Assembly: GCA_016763855.1 (NCBI GenBank)
Contig: JAESSY010000036.1
Span: 1-64,000 of the forward strand
Length of the DNA stretch: 64,000 nt
Direction: 5' to 3'
Origin: Pseudomonadales bacterium
Lineage (GTDB): Bacteria > Pseudomonadota > Gammaproteobacteria > Pseudomonadales > Azotimanducaceae
Each line of letters starts with the position of its first letter. Positions within the stretch are counted from its first letter, which is position 1. This document shows, one piece after another, positions 16,842 through 26,593 of this stretch. The notes under the pieces are model-generated. The model searched no databases, was not told the DNA's origin, and worked only from the letters and a program-made list of their open reading frames with translations. The translations under genes were made by a program, and so were the position numbers.

Positions 16842-18302
16842 TTATGACGAGGATAGTTTTGCCAACAATCCTTCAAAGCGGCTTGATAGTTCTGGTTGAT
16901 CCTCCCAGTTTTTCATAAACCGGTCGAGATCTTTATCGAAAGCTCGCTTAAAGCTTTCTGCATTTTTGTACTCTCGCATTGCATCAAGATCAATAATGAC
17001 AGGGCCTTCCTTAGCCATCACAAAATTAGTCGCTTTCAAGTCGCCATGAGCGATCTTGCTTTTCGAGAGGTGATAAAGCATGGAAGCCAGCGCTTCTAGA
17101 TCACCATCTTCTGAATTTACTGTTGGAAGATAGGCAAGCGCATCTGGCCCCTCAATATACTCGGTAATAAAATAGGCCCTATTTCTCAACGGACCCAGGC
17201 GGTGTTCGAGCATGGCGACGGGTTTTAGGGAACGAATCCCTAAAAATTCCATGTGATAGGCATTGGACCAAGACACCCAGGCTCTGGTTTTTTGAAAGGC
17301 TCTTTTCATCCCATGCCACATACTCTTAATGTTGTATCTCTTTATCACTAAAGATCTATCACTCAATTGAACAAGGGCAACGGTTGCTGAGTTACCATCC
17401 TTTAGAATACGCCCAGCTTCAATATACTTGTCGGGATCATTGAGTAGTGCCTGCATTTCACTATTATAATGCTTCCTTTCGCAAACCATAAAACGGCTCA
17501 GTTTTTTATGACATACGAAGCGCGTGCAATCTCTGAAAGCCTTTTCCAAATAATCTTTTTTTCTGGACTCTCTACTTTGTGTGACATCTTCGAATAGGGT
17601 AATCACCCTCTCTGGGTCAGGGCCCCAACCTCTTACTGCTTCATAGGCCGGGAAGACTATTTGTATTAACTCGTCAAACTTCGGAAAAAATTGCGCAAAG
17701 AACCAACTCAAATTTTCAATGCTGTCATGGTCAGCTAGTGGGGGCTCAGACTTCCGAATAATGCCACCACCATCGATAGTGTATATTCTATTGTGACGTA
17801 TTAGAAAATTGCCAAGATGAATATCCTTCTGCACCACACCTTGATTGTGTAGCTTGGCAATAATGATCATTGCCCTTGTTAAAACGTCGACTCTATCTGC
17901 ATCTTCCTTCGCTTGATCCCAGCTCTCCTGCAGACTAATCGACCCATCAAGATATTCAAAAGCAAGTATCTTGCCTCGACCATCGAGAAGCTCACCTTGC
18001 CACAATAATTCAGGGGTACGCACACCAGCACCGGCGATATAGTCAATCCCTTCCTTCTCCTTTCCGGCATATCGACTCGCAGTTCTGCCGAGAAAAGTTT
18101 TTACGAGGATGGCTTGCTCACCAAGATAGGCTAACGCCACTAATCGTTTGCCAGGTAAAAGGCGGAGGATTTTTGCGAAAGTAAGCACGATCTTTTCGCC
18201 ACCCTGTTTTCTGACCCTCAAGTCAAAAGGCAGCTCCACATCGCGGTGAGCTTCGATCAGTAATTTTGAATCTACGATTGCCATACTGCTGATAAACCCC
18301 AT
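16842..18302 (-). CDS. LPS-core kinase with two tandem kinase-like domains (WapQ/InaA-like)
   Basis: A 486-residue protein with two protein-kinase-like lobes. The first has an altered catalytic loop (VVQKDIHLGNFLI, then TIDGGG in place of DFG). The second has a standard pattern (IAHGDLKATNFVM, then VIIDLDAM). The linker region (about residues 240-300) is charged and helical. Pseudomonas WapQ, in the same kind of cluster, is similar in length and assigned as a predicted core-sugar kinase; I transfer that by context. Start ATG 18302 or 18284. A 160-base AT-rich gap separates it from waaP, so it may have its own promoter. Confidence 0.82.
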   Translation of the reverse strand: MGFISSMAIVDSKLLIEAHRDVELPFDLRVRKQGGEKIVLTFAKILRLLPGKRLVALAYLGEQAILVKTFLGRTASRYAGKEKEGIDYIAGAGVRTPELLWQGELLDGRGKILAFEYLDGSISLQESWDQAKEDADRVDVLTRAMIIIAKLHNQGVVQKDIHLGNFLIRHNRIYTIDGGGIIRKSEPPLADHDSIENLSWFFAQFFPKFDELIQIVFPAYEAVRGWGPDPERVITLFEDVTQSRESRKKDYLEKAFRDCTRFVCHKKLSRFMVCERKHYNSEMQALLNDPDKYIEAGRILKDGNSATVALVQLSDRSLVIKRYNIKSMWHGMKRAFQKTRAWVSWSNAYHMEFLGIRSLKPVAMLEHRLGPLRNRAYFITEYIEGPDALAYLPTVNSEDGDLEALASMLYHLSKSKIAHGDLKATNFVMAKEGPVIIDLDAMREYKNAESFKRAFDKDLDRFMKNWEDQPELSSRFEGLLAKLSSS

Positions 18303-18461
18303 TTTCCCTAACTATTTCTCAAAGATGACCTACCGAATGATGGGTAGTACCATTGAAATTCCTTTTGATAAGATAAGAAGCTACAGTTCAGCCGCCCCAA
18401 TCAATTAAATATCTAATCTAATATAACGTACAGTATATCAAAGCGTTTACGACAAATGAGA

Positions 18462-19304
18462 CTACAAATAAGATAACAGATGAGATGTTCTCCCATGCTC
18501 TTTCAAATATAACTTATGAGCCCTCCGGACAACGGCAGACCAAAATTTGTCCCCATCTTCGAAAGTCTCCCTAAGGGTTCTTCCAGTATATAACTTCACA
18601 AACCTCAATATATCGTTACGCGTTAGGCCGGTATCCGCTGCTGAAAACAACAAGCCCCCAAGGTCCTTAACACGCCATCTTGCAGGTGTTTGATCTCTAA
18701 TCTGCGCTCGATGTAAATCAATTAAATAAACAGTCAGCTTCTTATCCCTATTCTGCACCATTATTTTCTCAATAACTGTGACGCAATCCATATCTATAAG
18801 AAAATGGCAGAGATAAAAATCACGATGATTTATCCCCGAACCGTGCATTTCTTTTGCTACATTTGCTAACTTATCGATCAATTTCCTGCGTAAACTCACA
18901 CTTATTTGGTTCTTTACGCTCAGATCTTCCAGGCTTTGGGTATGTTCAAGTGCCTTTGTAATTATGCAGGAATGGAGCTTGGCAGGGTTACCTCCTTGAT
19001 TCGTGTAAGCGACAGGCGTCATAGTATCGATCCCCAACTCTCGGAGGCGATTAACCGCTAACCATTCATTCTTCGCGCCTAGCACTGGCAATCTCAGCTG
19101 GCTTAAGTTTTTAAATATCTCCTTCCACCCAACCCCAAAATGAAGCTTCAAAAAATATGCATCTTGGCCCACTAGAAAACGTAATGTTCTTCGACCTTCA
19201 AGTTCACGATAAACCTCACCCTTTGGTTTAGAGGCATCTTCAAAGAGGTTCTCATCGCTGAGCGTTCCCGCAAGTTCTGCTCCAAGATAGTGAGTCGACA
19301 TCAT
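18462..19304 (-). CDS. waaP: LPS core heptose(I) kinase WaaP (RfaP)
   Basis: A 280-residue kinase that phosphorylates heptose I of the inner core, important for outer-membrane integrity. The ATP lysine is in DAYFLKLHFG (K53), the catalytic loop is N-H-R-D-F-Y-L-C-H-F (H160-R161-D162), and the metal-binding Asp is in LIDLHRAQIR. Length is typical. The start ATG overlaps the stop of the waaG gene (19301-19304), consistent with coupled translation in the waaF-waaC-waaG-waaP order known from Pseudomonas. Confidence 0.93.
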   Translation of the reverse strand: MMSTHYLGAELAGTLSDENLFEDASKPKGEVYRELEGRRTLRFLVGQDAYFLKLHFGVGWKEIFKNLSQLRLPVLGAKNEWLAVNRLRELGIDTMTPVAYTNQGGNPAKLHSCIITKALEHTQSLEDLSVKNQISVSLRRKLIDKLANVAKEMHGSGINHRDFYLCHFLIDMDCVTVIEKIMVQNRDKKLTVYLIDLHRAQIRDQTPARWRVKDLGGLLFSAADTGLTRNDILRFVKLYTGRTLRETFEDGDKFWSAVVRRAHKLYLKEHGRTSHLLSYL

Positions 19305-21553
19305 TGTATCGTCGCTGCAATAACATCGACTGCTCGATCCGGCATGCTATAGATATCCGCAAATCGTCCAAATTTGATACCATTTTGCTTCCACATAGAA
19401 GCATCCTCAGACAACAACATCTCCTTCAGTAAGGTATCGAAATTGCTCTGTTGATAAGGGGATTTAACCAGCCTCCCTGCCTTAGCTTCTTCAATATAGT
19501 GAGCATAACCACAGATATCCGTTGCCAGTACGGGTAATCCTGCAACTATTGCTTCAAGCAACACTGTGCCGGTATTTTCTGCGTAAGCAGGGTGAACCAA
19601 TAAATCGGATCCTTGTAAAAAACGTGGTATATCATTTCTGCCACTTAATATGGTGACCATGCCCTGTACTTCAAGACGTTTCGCCATTTTTAAGAAAGTC
19701 GAAGGATTATCCTGCCCAATAGCAATCAGATGCGTCTTGTTGCGTAGCGTTTCCGGTAACTTGGACAACCCCAACAATATTCTGTCTAACCCTTTTGTGA
19801 TAAATCCAGAGCCAACCATCAACAACAATTTGTGATCATGCGGAATTGAAAATTCAGATCTAAGTGAGATACGGATGTCTTCGCTATTATCTGGCGCCAT
19901 TCGATCTTTAGATATTCCCGGCGGCAAGAGATGAAATCGATTCAGGGGGGTTTGATAATACTTCTCGAAAAAGGGTTGCTGAACTTCGGAGATCATTAAT
20001 ATTTCGGTTTTCGATTCTACCTCGAACACAGACTTCTCAAAATAAGAGAAATGTCTATAACGAGGAATTAGGCGATAGAGTGTACTTCTCTGAGTTTGAG
20101 CCTTTTCCTCATAGCAACCATCCGCTGCATAATAGATGTCCAAGTTTGGCATTTTGTTGAATCCAATGACTCCCGACACTGGATTTTGATCAATATGTTC
20201 TTCTACCCAAGCAGCGTATCGTTCATATTTTTTGTGGTTGGTTATTGCTGTCACTGGGACGATGACAAGTTCGATATAGTCCGGCACATCTCCTTGCCAC
20301 GAAAGTGTATATACCCGAATTTGATATCCGCGATCCCTACATTTTCTTGCCACTCTAATAAAGTCTCGTTGCAGACCGCCAAAAGGAAAATACTTAAACA
20401 AGCAGAATGCTAACAAGCCTAAACTGCCGCGCTCTGACGCTGCTACATTTTCAATTATCCTCGCAGCTTCCTGAGACAAAGCATAAATGTTGGCTGTCTG
20501 AGAAAAATGACGACCATTTTCTCGCCATTCTGCCTTCCTGTTACTGAGTAATATTCGCACTAATTTTTCATTTAATTCAGTCTGTTGAAAAGGGCTCGAA
20601 ACCAACTCGCCAACATCCGCATCTACCACATAGTGACCATAACCGCATACATCGGTTGCAAGCACAGGCAATCCTGAAACGATAGCTTCTAGTAAGACTA
20701 TGCCAGCCGCCTCATCAACCGCAGGATGTAAAAGTACGTCCCCAATCAGCATCAACTCTGACACATCATTTCGCCCAAACATAAAAGTTACGATGTCTGA
20801 AATACCGAGAAAAAAAGCAAGGCGCTCAAAGGGAGCACTATTGTCTTCACCAACCACCAGAAAACGGGTTCGTTTTCGGACGTGAATGGGTAATGATTTC
20901 ACTGCGTAGAGCGCTCGTTTCAAGCCTTTTTTAATAAAACCGGACCCTACCATAAGCACTATATATTCATTTTCTTCGAGCCCTAGCTCTTGTCGCTTAG
21001 CGGATCGTATTTCATCAGCATTTGCCGGTGCCACGCGTTCTCTTGAAATTCCTGGGGGTAAAAATTTTAGTCTGGATTCTAAAGTTTGATAATGTTTTTT
21101 GAAGAAAGGCTTTTGAACTTCTGAAATCATCAAAATCTCTGTTTTATTTTCATTTCCAAAAACGGCCTCTTCGTACTCTGCAAAATGTTTATATCGCGGC
21201 AATAAACGATAAATCCATGATCTTTGACTATGGGCTTTCTCCTCATAACAGGAGTCTGCTGCAAAATAGACATCAAGATTCGGCATCTTGTTGATACCAA
21301 TATTACAATCCACTGGGCGCTGTGCCAGAGAGGTATGAACCCAAGCAGAATATCTTTTGTAGCGAGTGTGATTCGTGAAGGCTGTCACGGGCACAATGAT
21401 CACCTCAAACCCCACCGGAATATCACCTACCCAACTCAAACAATAGACTCTTATCGAATGACCTCTTTTTTGGCAATCGAGCGCAATACGCATAAAATCT
21501 CGCTGCAAACCGCCATAGGGGAAATATTTATAAAGGCAAAACGAAAAATTCAA
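19301..21553 (-). CDS. waaG: Double-domain LPS glucosyltransferase: WaaG-WaaG tandem fusion
   Basis: A 750-residue protein made of two complete WaaG-type GT4 enzymes. Domain 1 (residues 1 to about 370) starts FCLYKYFPYGGLQRDF; domain 2 (about 381-750, encoded below 20416) starts FCLFKYFPFGGLQRDF. Both keep NKMPNLD, CYEEKA, LLPPGIS or FLPPGIS, LMVGSGF and an E-x7-E-type donor motif (EAAGIVLLEAI; ENTGTVLLEAI). A normal WaaG is about 370 residues and adds the first glucose to heptose II. There is no stop or frameshift at the junction (AASERGS linker), so the fusion appears real. The two active sites could add two hexoses in succession, or one copy may be redundant. It overlaps waaC and waaP by four bases each. 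Confidence 0.93.
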   Translation of the reverse strand: MNFSFCLYKYFPYGGLQRDFMRIALDCQKRGHSIRVYCLSWVGDIPVGFEVIIVPVTAFTNHTRYKRYSAWVHTSLAQRPVDCNIGINKMPNLDVYFAADSCYEEKAHSQRSWIYRLLPRYKHFAEYEEAVFGNENKTEILMISEVQKPFFKKHYQTLESRLKFLPPGISRERVAPANADEIRSAKRQELGLEENEYIVLMVGSGFIKKGLKRALYAVKSLPIHVRKRTRFLVVGEDNSAPFERLAFFLGISDIVTFMFGRNDVSELMLIGDVLLHPAVDEAAGIVLLEAIVSGLPVLATDVCGYGHYVVDADVGELVSSPFQQTELNEKLVRILLSNRKAEWRENGRHFSQTANIYALSQEAARIIENVAASERGSLGLLAFCLFKYFPFGGLQRDFIRVARKCRDRGYQIRVYTLSWQGDVPDYIELVIVPVTAITNHKKYERYAAWVEEHIDQNPVSGVIGFNKMPNLDIYYAADGCYEEKAQTQRSTLYRLIPRYRHFSYFEKSVFEVESKTEILMISEVQQPFFEKYYQTPLNRFHLLPPGISKDRMAPDNSEDIRISLRSEFSIPHDHKLLLMVGSGFITKGLDRILLGLSKLPETLRNKTHLIAIGQDNPSTFLKMAKRLEVQGMVTILSGRNDIPRFLQGSDLLVHPAYAENTGTVLLEAIVAGLPVLATDICGYAHYIEEAKAGRLVKSPYQQSNFDTLLKEMLLSEDASMWKQNGIKFGRFADIYSMPDRAVDVIAATIQ

Positions 21554-22575
21554 GTTAATCTACTCGTAGCGATCAATTTTGTCAGGGAATCCAAAACCCG
21601 TTCCGGCGTCATGTTTTCAAAACAGGGTGGGTAAATATTACCTTCTTCTGTCATGTATCGACATTGATTTTTCAGACAGGGTATACACGCCAAATTATCT
21701 GAAACAAGCACCTTTGAATGAATACCAATAGGACCTGTCAAATCTGGGTTTGTAGGGCCAAAGAGTCCAACCATTGGCAGATTCATCGCATTAGCCAAAT
21801 GCCCCAATCCCGTATCAACACTCACCAAGCCAGAACAGCTACCCATAATCTTAACCAAATCTGTGATGCTCTTAGGCGACAAGAGCTCAGACCCTTCGAT
21901 ACCATTTATGATGCGTTCTGCACGTGCTTGTTCTATTTCATTTCCATAGGTCAAAGTCACATCAAATCCACTGTCGCCTGCAAGTATGGCAAGCCTGCGC
22001 CAGTAATGTTCTGGCCAGTGCTTCGACGCCCAGGTCGTCCCGTGAAGGAGGAATAACTTAGGCTTGGTGTTCGTCGACGGCTGCAATGTAATACCATATT
22101 GAAGCTGCATACCTTTAAGGCGATAACTAAAAATTTGGGCAAACAAGGATCTCGTTTTTTCAATCGCGTGTGATTTTTTTTCGACGGTATAGCACTTATC
22201 ATAGAAAAAATGGCTGGCCGGTTCTTTTGATGAAGCCCTGTCTAGACCATGAACTTCTCCCTTTGCCATCTTTGCCAAGAGCGCGCTTTTCATGAGCCCC
22301 TGAGCATCAATAACGAGATCATATTTCTGCTCTCTCAATCTGGCACAAAATGCTTTTATCTCTGGTAAGGAATTTAACCAGGATTGACGCCATCGCCTGA
22401 TTGAAACCGGTATGGCAGATGCTACCTTCTGGTTAAGTAGGGGTAATTCAAGGAAGGATTCTTCAACCATCCACGTTAACTCAATCTCAGGTCTAACACT
22501 GAACAAGTCAGCCACTGCGGGCAAAGTATGAATCACATCCCCAAATGATGAGGTTTTTACGAGCAATACTTTCAT
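21550..22575 (-). CDS. waaC: ADP-heptose:LPS heptosyltransferase I WaaC
   Basis: A 341-residue GT9 enzyme adding heptose I to Kdo2-lipid A. The N-terminus TSSFGDVIHTLPAVADL and the C-domain LLHGTTWASKHWPEHYW and VSVDTGLGHLANAMNLPMVGLFGPTNP are WaaC hallmarks. I start at ATG 22575 (MKVLLVK), which overlaps the waaF stop by four bases; the open frame runs to 22638 but the extra 21 residues are the waaF tail region. It is translationally coupled to waaF before it and waaG after it. Confidence 0.95.
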   Translation of the reverse strand: MKVLLVKTSSFGDVIHTLPAVADLFSVRPEIELTWMVEESFLELPLLNQKVASAIPVSIRRWRQSWLNSLPEIKAFCARLREQKYDLVIDAQGLMKSALLAKMAKGEVHGLDRASSKEPASHFFYDKCYTVEKKSHAIEKTRSLFAQIFSYRLKGMQLQYGITLQPSTNTKPKLFLLHGTTWASKHWPEHYWRRLAILAGDSGFDVTLTYGNEIEQARAERIINGIEGSELLSPKSITDLVKIMGSCSGLVSVDTGLGHLANAMNLPMVGLFGPTNPDLTGPIGIHSKVLVSDNLACIPCLKNQCRYMTEEGNIYPPCFENMTPERVLDSLTKLIATSRLT

Positions 22576-23624
22576 GGCGATTCGCAATGAGCCTCTATGA
22601 TCGGAATCAGAGATTCTGGCATTAGATCGACAAGACAAGCTTTATGCTTCAGGGGGCAATCTCTTTTGAAACAAGGACTACATGATAAGTTTAACGAGAC
22701 TATTTCAAGTTTGTTCGTCAACGGCGGTGTAAATTCCGGAGAGGTAGAACCATAAATAACGGTCGTATGACACCCGACAGCGGCAGCGATGTGCATCAAA
22801 CCAGAGTCATTCGAAACCACCATGGCACAAAGACTGAGTAAATCGATGACATCAAGCAGGCTCGTTTTACCCGTTAAATCAACACAGAATTCAAGTGTGC
22901 TCATGTTGATCAGCGATCTAATATTTTGCGCTGTATCTTGGTCTTTCGGCCCACCAAAAATCCAAACTTGCATGCCTCTCTCTATCGCCTGATCTGCCAG
23001 TTTTGCATAACGATTCTCAGGCCATTTTTTGGCATCACCAAACTCAGCCCCAGGGCAGATAGCCAGTATGGGTTTCTCTAAACTCAAATTAAACTTTTTA
23101 ATTAGTTTTTCACGCTTGTGTTCATTCACCGTCAGTGAAGGATTCTCAAGCTTGGGAACTTTCGCGCCTATTTCAACACCCAGACTGGCAAAACGATCAA
23201 TCATGCGCGGCAAAGTCCGCTTGTTTAGCATTCTCATATCGTTAATCAGGCCGTATCGGTACTCTCCACGAAAACCTGTTCGCAGTGCTATGTCAGCATG
23301 GAAAGGGACAAGCGCTGACTTAAGTGAATTGGGAAGAATAATAGCCTTTCGATAACCATTGAGTTTTAGTGATCGACCAATCATCTTCCGCTTTCCCAAT
23401 CCCAATTCGCCATGAGCAAGATCAAATCTGATACCACGGGAGACTTCTGCCATTCTTGAAACCAGAGGAAGTGTTGCAGGCGGCGCAAGAACATCTATTG
23501 CTGTATCAGGATGCCTTTTACGCAATACCTTGTACAAGGTTTGCGCCATCACCATATCACCGACCCAAGCAGGGCTTACGACAAGGATGCGATTGCTGGT
23601 CTTCAGACTATCGTTATCTATCAT
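22572..23624 (-). CDS. waaF: ADP-heptose:LPS heptosyltransferase II WaaF
   Basis: A 350-residue GT9 enzyme adding heptose II to heptose I. SPAWVGDMVMAQTLYKVL opens the N-domain. CPGAEFGDAKKWP, VVSNDSGLMHIAAAVG and VIYGSTSPEFTPP are the C-domain ADP-heptose motifs. The C-terminus has CSPCFKRDCPLKHKAC, a cysteine cluster common in WaaF. It heads the operon waaF-waaC-waaG-waaP, about 60 bases after glnE ends on the same strand. Confidence 0.95.
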   Translation of the reverse strand: MIDNDSLKTSNRILVVSPAWVGDMVMAQTLYKVLRKRHPDTAIDVLAPPATLPLVSRMAEVSRGIRFDLAHGELGLGKRKMIGRSLKLNGYRKAIILPNSLKSALVPFHADIALRTGFRGEYRYGLINDMRMLNKRTLPRMIDRFASLGVEIGAKVPKLENPSLTVNEHKREKLIKKFNLSLEKPILAICPGAEFGDAKKWPENRYAKLADQAIERGMQVWIFGGPKDQDTAQNIRSLINMSTLEFCVDLTGKTSLLDVIDLLSLCAMVVSNDSGLMHIAAAVGCHTTVIYGSTSPEFTPPLTNKLEIVSLNLSCSPCFKRDCPLKHKACLVDLMPESLIPIIEAHCESP

Positions 23625-23682
23625 GCTTAGATCAACAGCTCTCTAGTACAAAAATTTATTTTACACGCTCTTCGATATTGAT

Positions 23683-26589
23683 TCAGTTAATCAAACTTGC
23701 GTCTTCGTCAAAAAAACGGTTCCAGATATCCACTACACTTTCCCGGTAGGCGTTTAAGCTCTCAAAGGATGCTAGTTTCCCCCCTAGCCAGGTGTAGTGG
23801 ACTGCAGCTCGATAGGAAAGATAGGCTTCATGCAGCACTTTTGCTTCCTTGGACGATATAAGCCCTAAAGATGCCAAGGTTTCTAATAAGCGCACCTTAT
23901 CCGTCCACCGGCTGAGGACGGGGTATTCGTGACCATGAACCAGCACTAAATACTGTACAAGAAATTCAATATCGACAATAGCGCCTGCACTATGTTTCAA
24001 ATTAAATGGCAAATCAAATACCCTTAACTCAACATCCCTTACATTAGATTGAGTCGCGGCACCTGTCTCAACACCTGAGTTGCCAAGATGTTCTCTCATT
24101 TTTGCGCGCATCGCTTTTACTTCAGAACGAAGTTGCTCAGGATCTCGTTTCTTAGAAATCACAACATTTCGAATCTGATCAAAGCGCGTTTTGTAATCTT
24201 TATTACCTGCCACAAATCGACTTCGAACCAAAGCTTGATGCTCCCACGTCCAGGCTTCGTTATCGAAATATCGTTCGTATGCATTGAAAGTACCAACTAA
24301 AGCCCCCTTATTGCCATCCGGGCGCAATCTGAGATCCACTTCGTAGAGCAAACCAAAATTAGTTAAGCTGGACAGTATATGGACAATCCGCTGTCCCAAC
24401 CGAGAGAAAAATACATTGTTGGGGACAGATTTCGGCCCTTCTGTTTCACCTTGAATATCCCCATCATGAAGAAATACCACATCCAGATCAGATCCGTATG
24501 CAAGCTCTATCCCGCCTAATTTGCCGTAAGCAATAACGGCAAAACATCGACCCTGTGACTGGCCTGATCGATCACAAGGCTCTCCGTGTCTTTCGATTAA
24601 ATAGTCAAATGCTAGATCTACCGCCCTATCCAATACAATTTCTGCGGTGTTTGTTAAGTAGTCTGACGCCTTCATGACAGTCAATTTGTCGAGCAATTCT
24701 AACGTGGCTGCTTTGGTTTGAGCAGCGTTCTTAAACTGCCTCAACCCATCCATCTGTCCCTCTAGATCCTTAAACGGGATATTACCGACAATTTCTTGCA
24801 ACTCATTTGACAGAGACTTTTGATCAAGGGAGCCCGCTTCGGTCTTCACGTCTGTGAATTCATACATCAGTATGGGATAGGCCGAAACTCGGTCAACTAA
24901 CCATGAACTCATCGCACAAAGATGAACAAGATTTTTCAATGCATCCTTATTTTCAAGTAGATAAGCAAGATAGGTACTGCGGCGGGTGACGGCATCAAAG
25001 ACCTTCAAACATCTTTCGAGGGCTTCAAGGGGTCTCTCTTCAGATGCGCAAAGGCTCAACAATAAGGGGAGCAGTTTATTTAGACGATTAAGCGCTATCT
25101 CTTGTAGCTTCAGATTACGCTCCTTAAAACCATTAAGTTGTTCCGCTACTTGCCTTCCATCAGAAAACCCCTTGCTCATGAGCAGCGGAAGATTCTCCTC
25201 ATTCTTCGGGTCACGCCAGATGCTCACCCAGAATAAATTTCCTTCTATTAAAATTTCTTTCTCAGAACTATTTGAGCCTAACAAAGATTCAAAACAAACT
25301 GCGACGCGATTTCTATGTTCATCAAGTTTGATTAAGAAGTCATCATAAGTGCTTTCTCCCATAAGAAGAGCAAGGCGAGTTCTACTTAATTCCGCCGAAG
25401 GCAATTTTTGAGTTTGCTTGTCATTTTCACCTTGAATCCCATGTTCTGTATTTCGCAAAAAAATATAAGCTGCTTTTAGTTCAGCGACATCATCCCTCGG
25501 CAGCAATTTTTCATCTCCTAATGCAGACAAAGCCTCAAGGTAGCGAGGTTGCTGTAGAACTGTCTTTTTACCCCCCCAAACGAGTTGTTGGGATTGTACA
25601 ATGAACTCACATTCTCGAATCCCTCCAGAACCGAGCTTTACATCATCCAGTAGGTCTTTTCGTTTTACTTCAATATTGATTAAGCCCTTCATTTCACGGA
25701 GCGCCTCAATCGCACCATAATCTAATTGTTTTCGATAAACAAAGGGTAGCAACCAGTTAAGAAAATCAAAGCCTAGCTGTAGATCCCCCGCTATGGGTCG
25801 AGCCTTGATAAATGCATATCGCTCCCAATCCCGACCTTGATCAACATAGTAATTTTCTAGCGAACTTTGATTTACGATCAAAGGGCTGCTCTCACCATAA
25901 GGGCGCAACCTCATATCGACCCGGAAAACAAACCCGCTTGCTAGCACCGTATCCAATGAATTGATGATTTGCCGAGCGGTTTTCAAGAAAAACTCCTGAT
26001 TGCTCATTCTAGACTCCCCCTCAACTTCTCCCGACTCCCCGTAGAAAAACATCAGGTCAATATCCGAAGAAAGATTGAGCTCGCGCGCCCCTAGTTTACC
26101 CAGCGCAAGTACACACATTTTTTGTAATTCACCCGATTCGTTAAGAGGCCGACCAAACTTTTCTAAATTATTTTGATAATGAAAATTGAGCGCTACTTCG
26201 ACGCAAGTATCCGCAAGTAAAGATAAATCCCGGGTTGTTTCAACAAGGTCAGATCGACGCGTAAAATCTCTAAATATAATTCGACACATTTCTTGCTGTC
26301 GAAGTTTTCTGAGGGAAATATCAAATTTCTCAATAGCATCATAGACGAGCATCGATCTTTTAACTGAGAGAGCAATTGAGATGTCAATTGACAGACCAAC
26401 TGACTTAGAAGCATTCAATAACTCGCTGCTTTTCAGTAGGTTTTGCGCATCTTCAGTTTTTATAAATCGGTAAAAGTAATCACTAAAGCTCGCTACGCGA
26501 ATAATATCTCGTAGCAGCAACTCATCTACATCAAGTGACTTTGTGAGGGTTTGACTTATTTCGCGAAGTGTATCTGCATATAGAGACAT
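23683..26589 (-). CDS. glnE: Bifunctional glutamine synthetase adenylyltransferase/deadenylylase GlnE
   Basis: About 968 residues. It adds AMP to glutamine synthetase, or removes it, in response to PII and glutamine. The N-terminal nucleotidyltransferase domain (deadenylylation) has GKLGARELNLSSDIDLMFF. The C-terminal one (adenylylation) has GKLGGIELAYGSDLDVVFLHDGD. Both keep the paired Asp for metal. I choose ATG 26589 (MSLYADT); the open frame reaches 26634, overlapping the ATPase gene end. Domain order and length are normal. Confidence 0.95.
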   Translation of the reverse strand: MSLYADTLREISQTLTKSLDVDELLLRDIIRVASFSDYFYRFIKTEDAQNLLKSSELLNASKSVGLSIDISIALSVKRSMLVYDAIEKFDISLRKLRQQEMCRIIFRDFTRRSDLVETTRDLSLLADTCVEVALNFHYQNNLEKFGRPLNESGELQKMCVLALGKLGARELNLSSDIDLMFFYGESGEVEGESRMSNQEFFLKTARQIINSLDTVLASGFVFRVDMRLRPYGESSPLIVNQSSLENYYVDQGRDWERYAFIKARPIAGDLQLGFDFLNWLLPFVYRKQLDYGAIEALREMKGLINIEVKRKDLLDDVKLGSGGIRECEFIVQSQQLVWGGKKTVLQQPRYLEALSALGDEKLLPRDDVAELKAAYIFLRNTEHGIQGENDKQTQKLPSAELSRTRLALLMGESTYDDFLIKLDEHRNRVAVCFESLLGSNSSEKEILIEGNLFWVSIWRDPKNEENLPLLMSKGFSDGRQVAEQLNGFKERNLKLQEIALNRLNKLLPLLLSLCASEERPLEALERCLKVFDAVTRRSTYLAYLLENKDALKNLVHLCAMSSWLVDRVSAYPILMYEFTDVKTEAGSLDQKSLSNELQEIVGNIPFKDLEGQMDGLRQFKNAAQTKAATLELLDKLTVMKASDYLTNTAEIVLDRAVDLAFDYLIERHGEPCDRSGQSQGRCFAVIAYGKLGGIELAYGSDLDVVFLHDGDIQGETEGPKSVPNNVFFSRLGQRIVHILSSLTNFGLLYEVDLRLRPDGNKGALVGTFNAYERYFDNEAWTWEHQALVRSRFVAGNKDYKTRFDQIRNVVISKKRDPEQLRSEVKAMRAKMREHLGNSGVETGAATQSNVRDVELRVFDLPFNLKHSAGAIVDIEFLVQYLVLVHGHEYPVLSRWTDKVRLLETLASLGLISSKEAKVLHEAYLSYRAAVHYTWLGGKLASFESLNAYRESVVDIWNRFFDEDASLIN

Positions 26590-26593
26590 ATCA

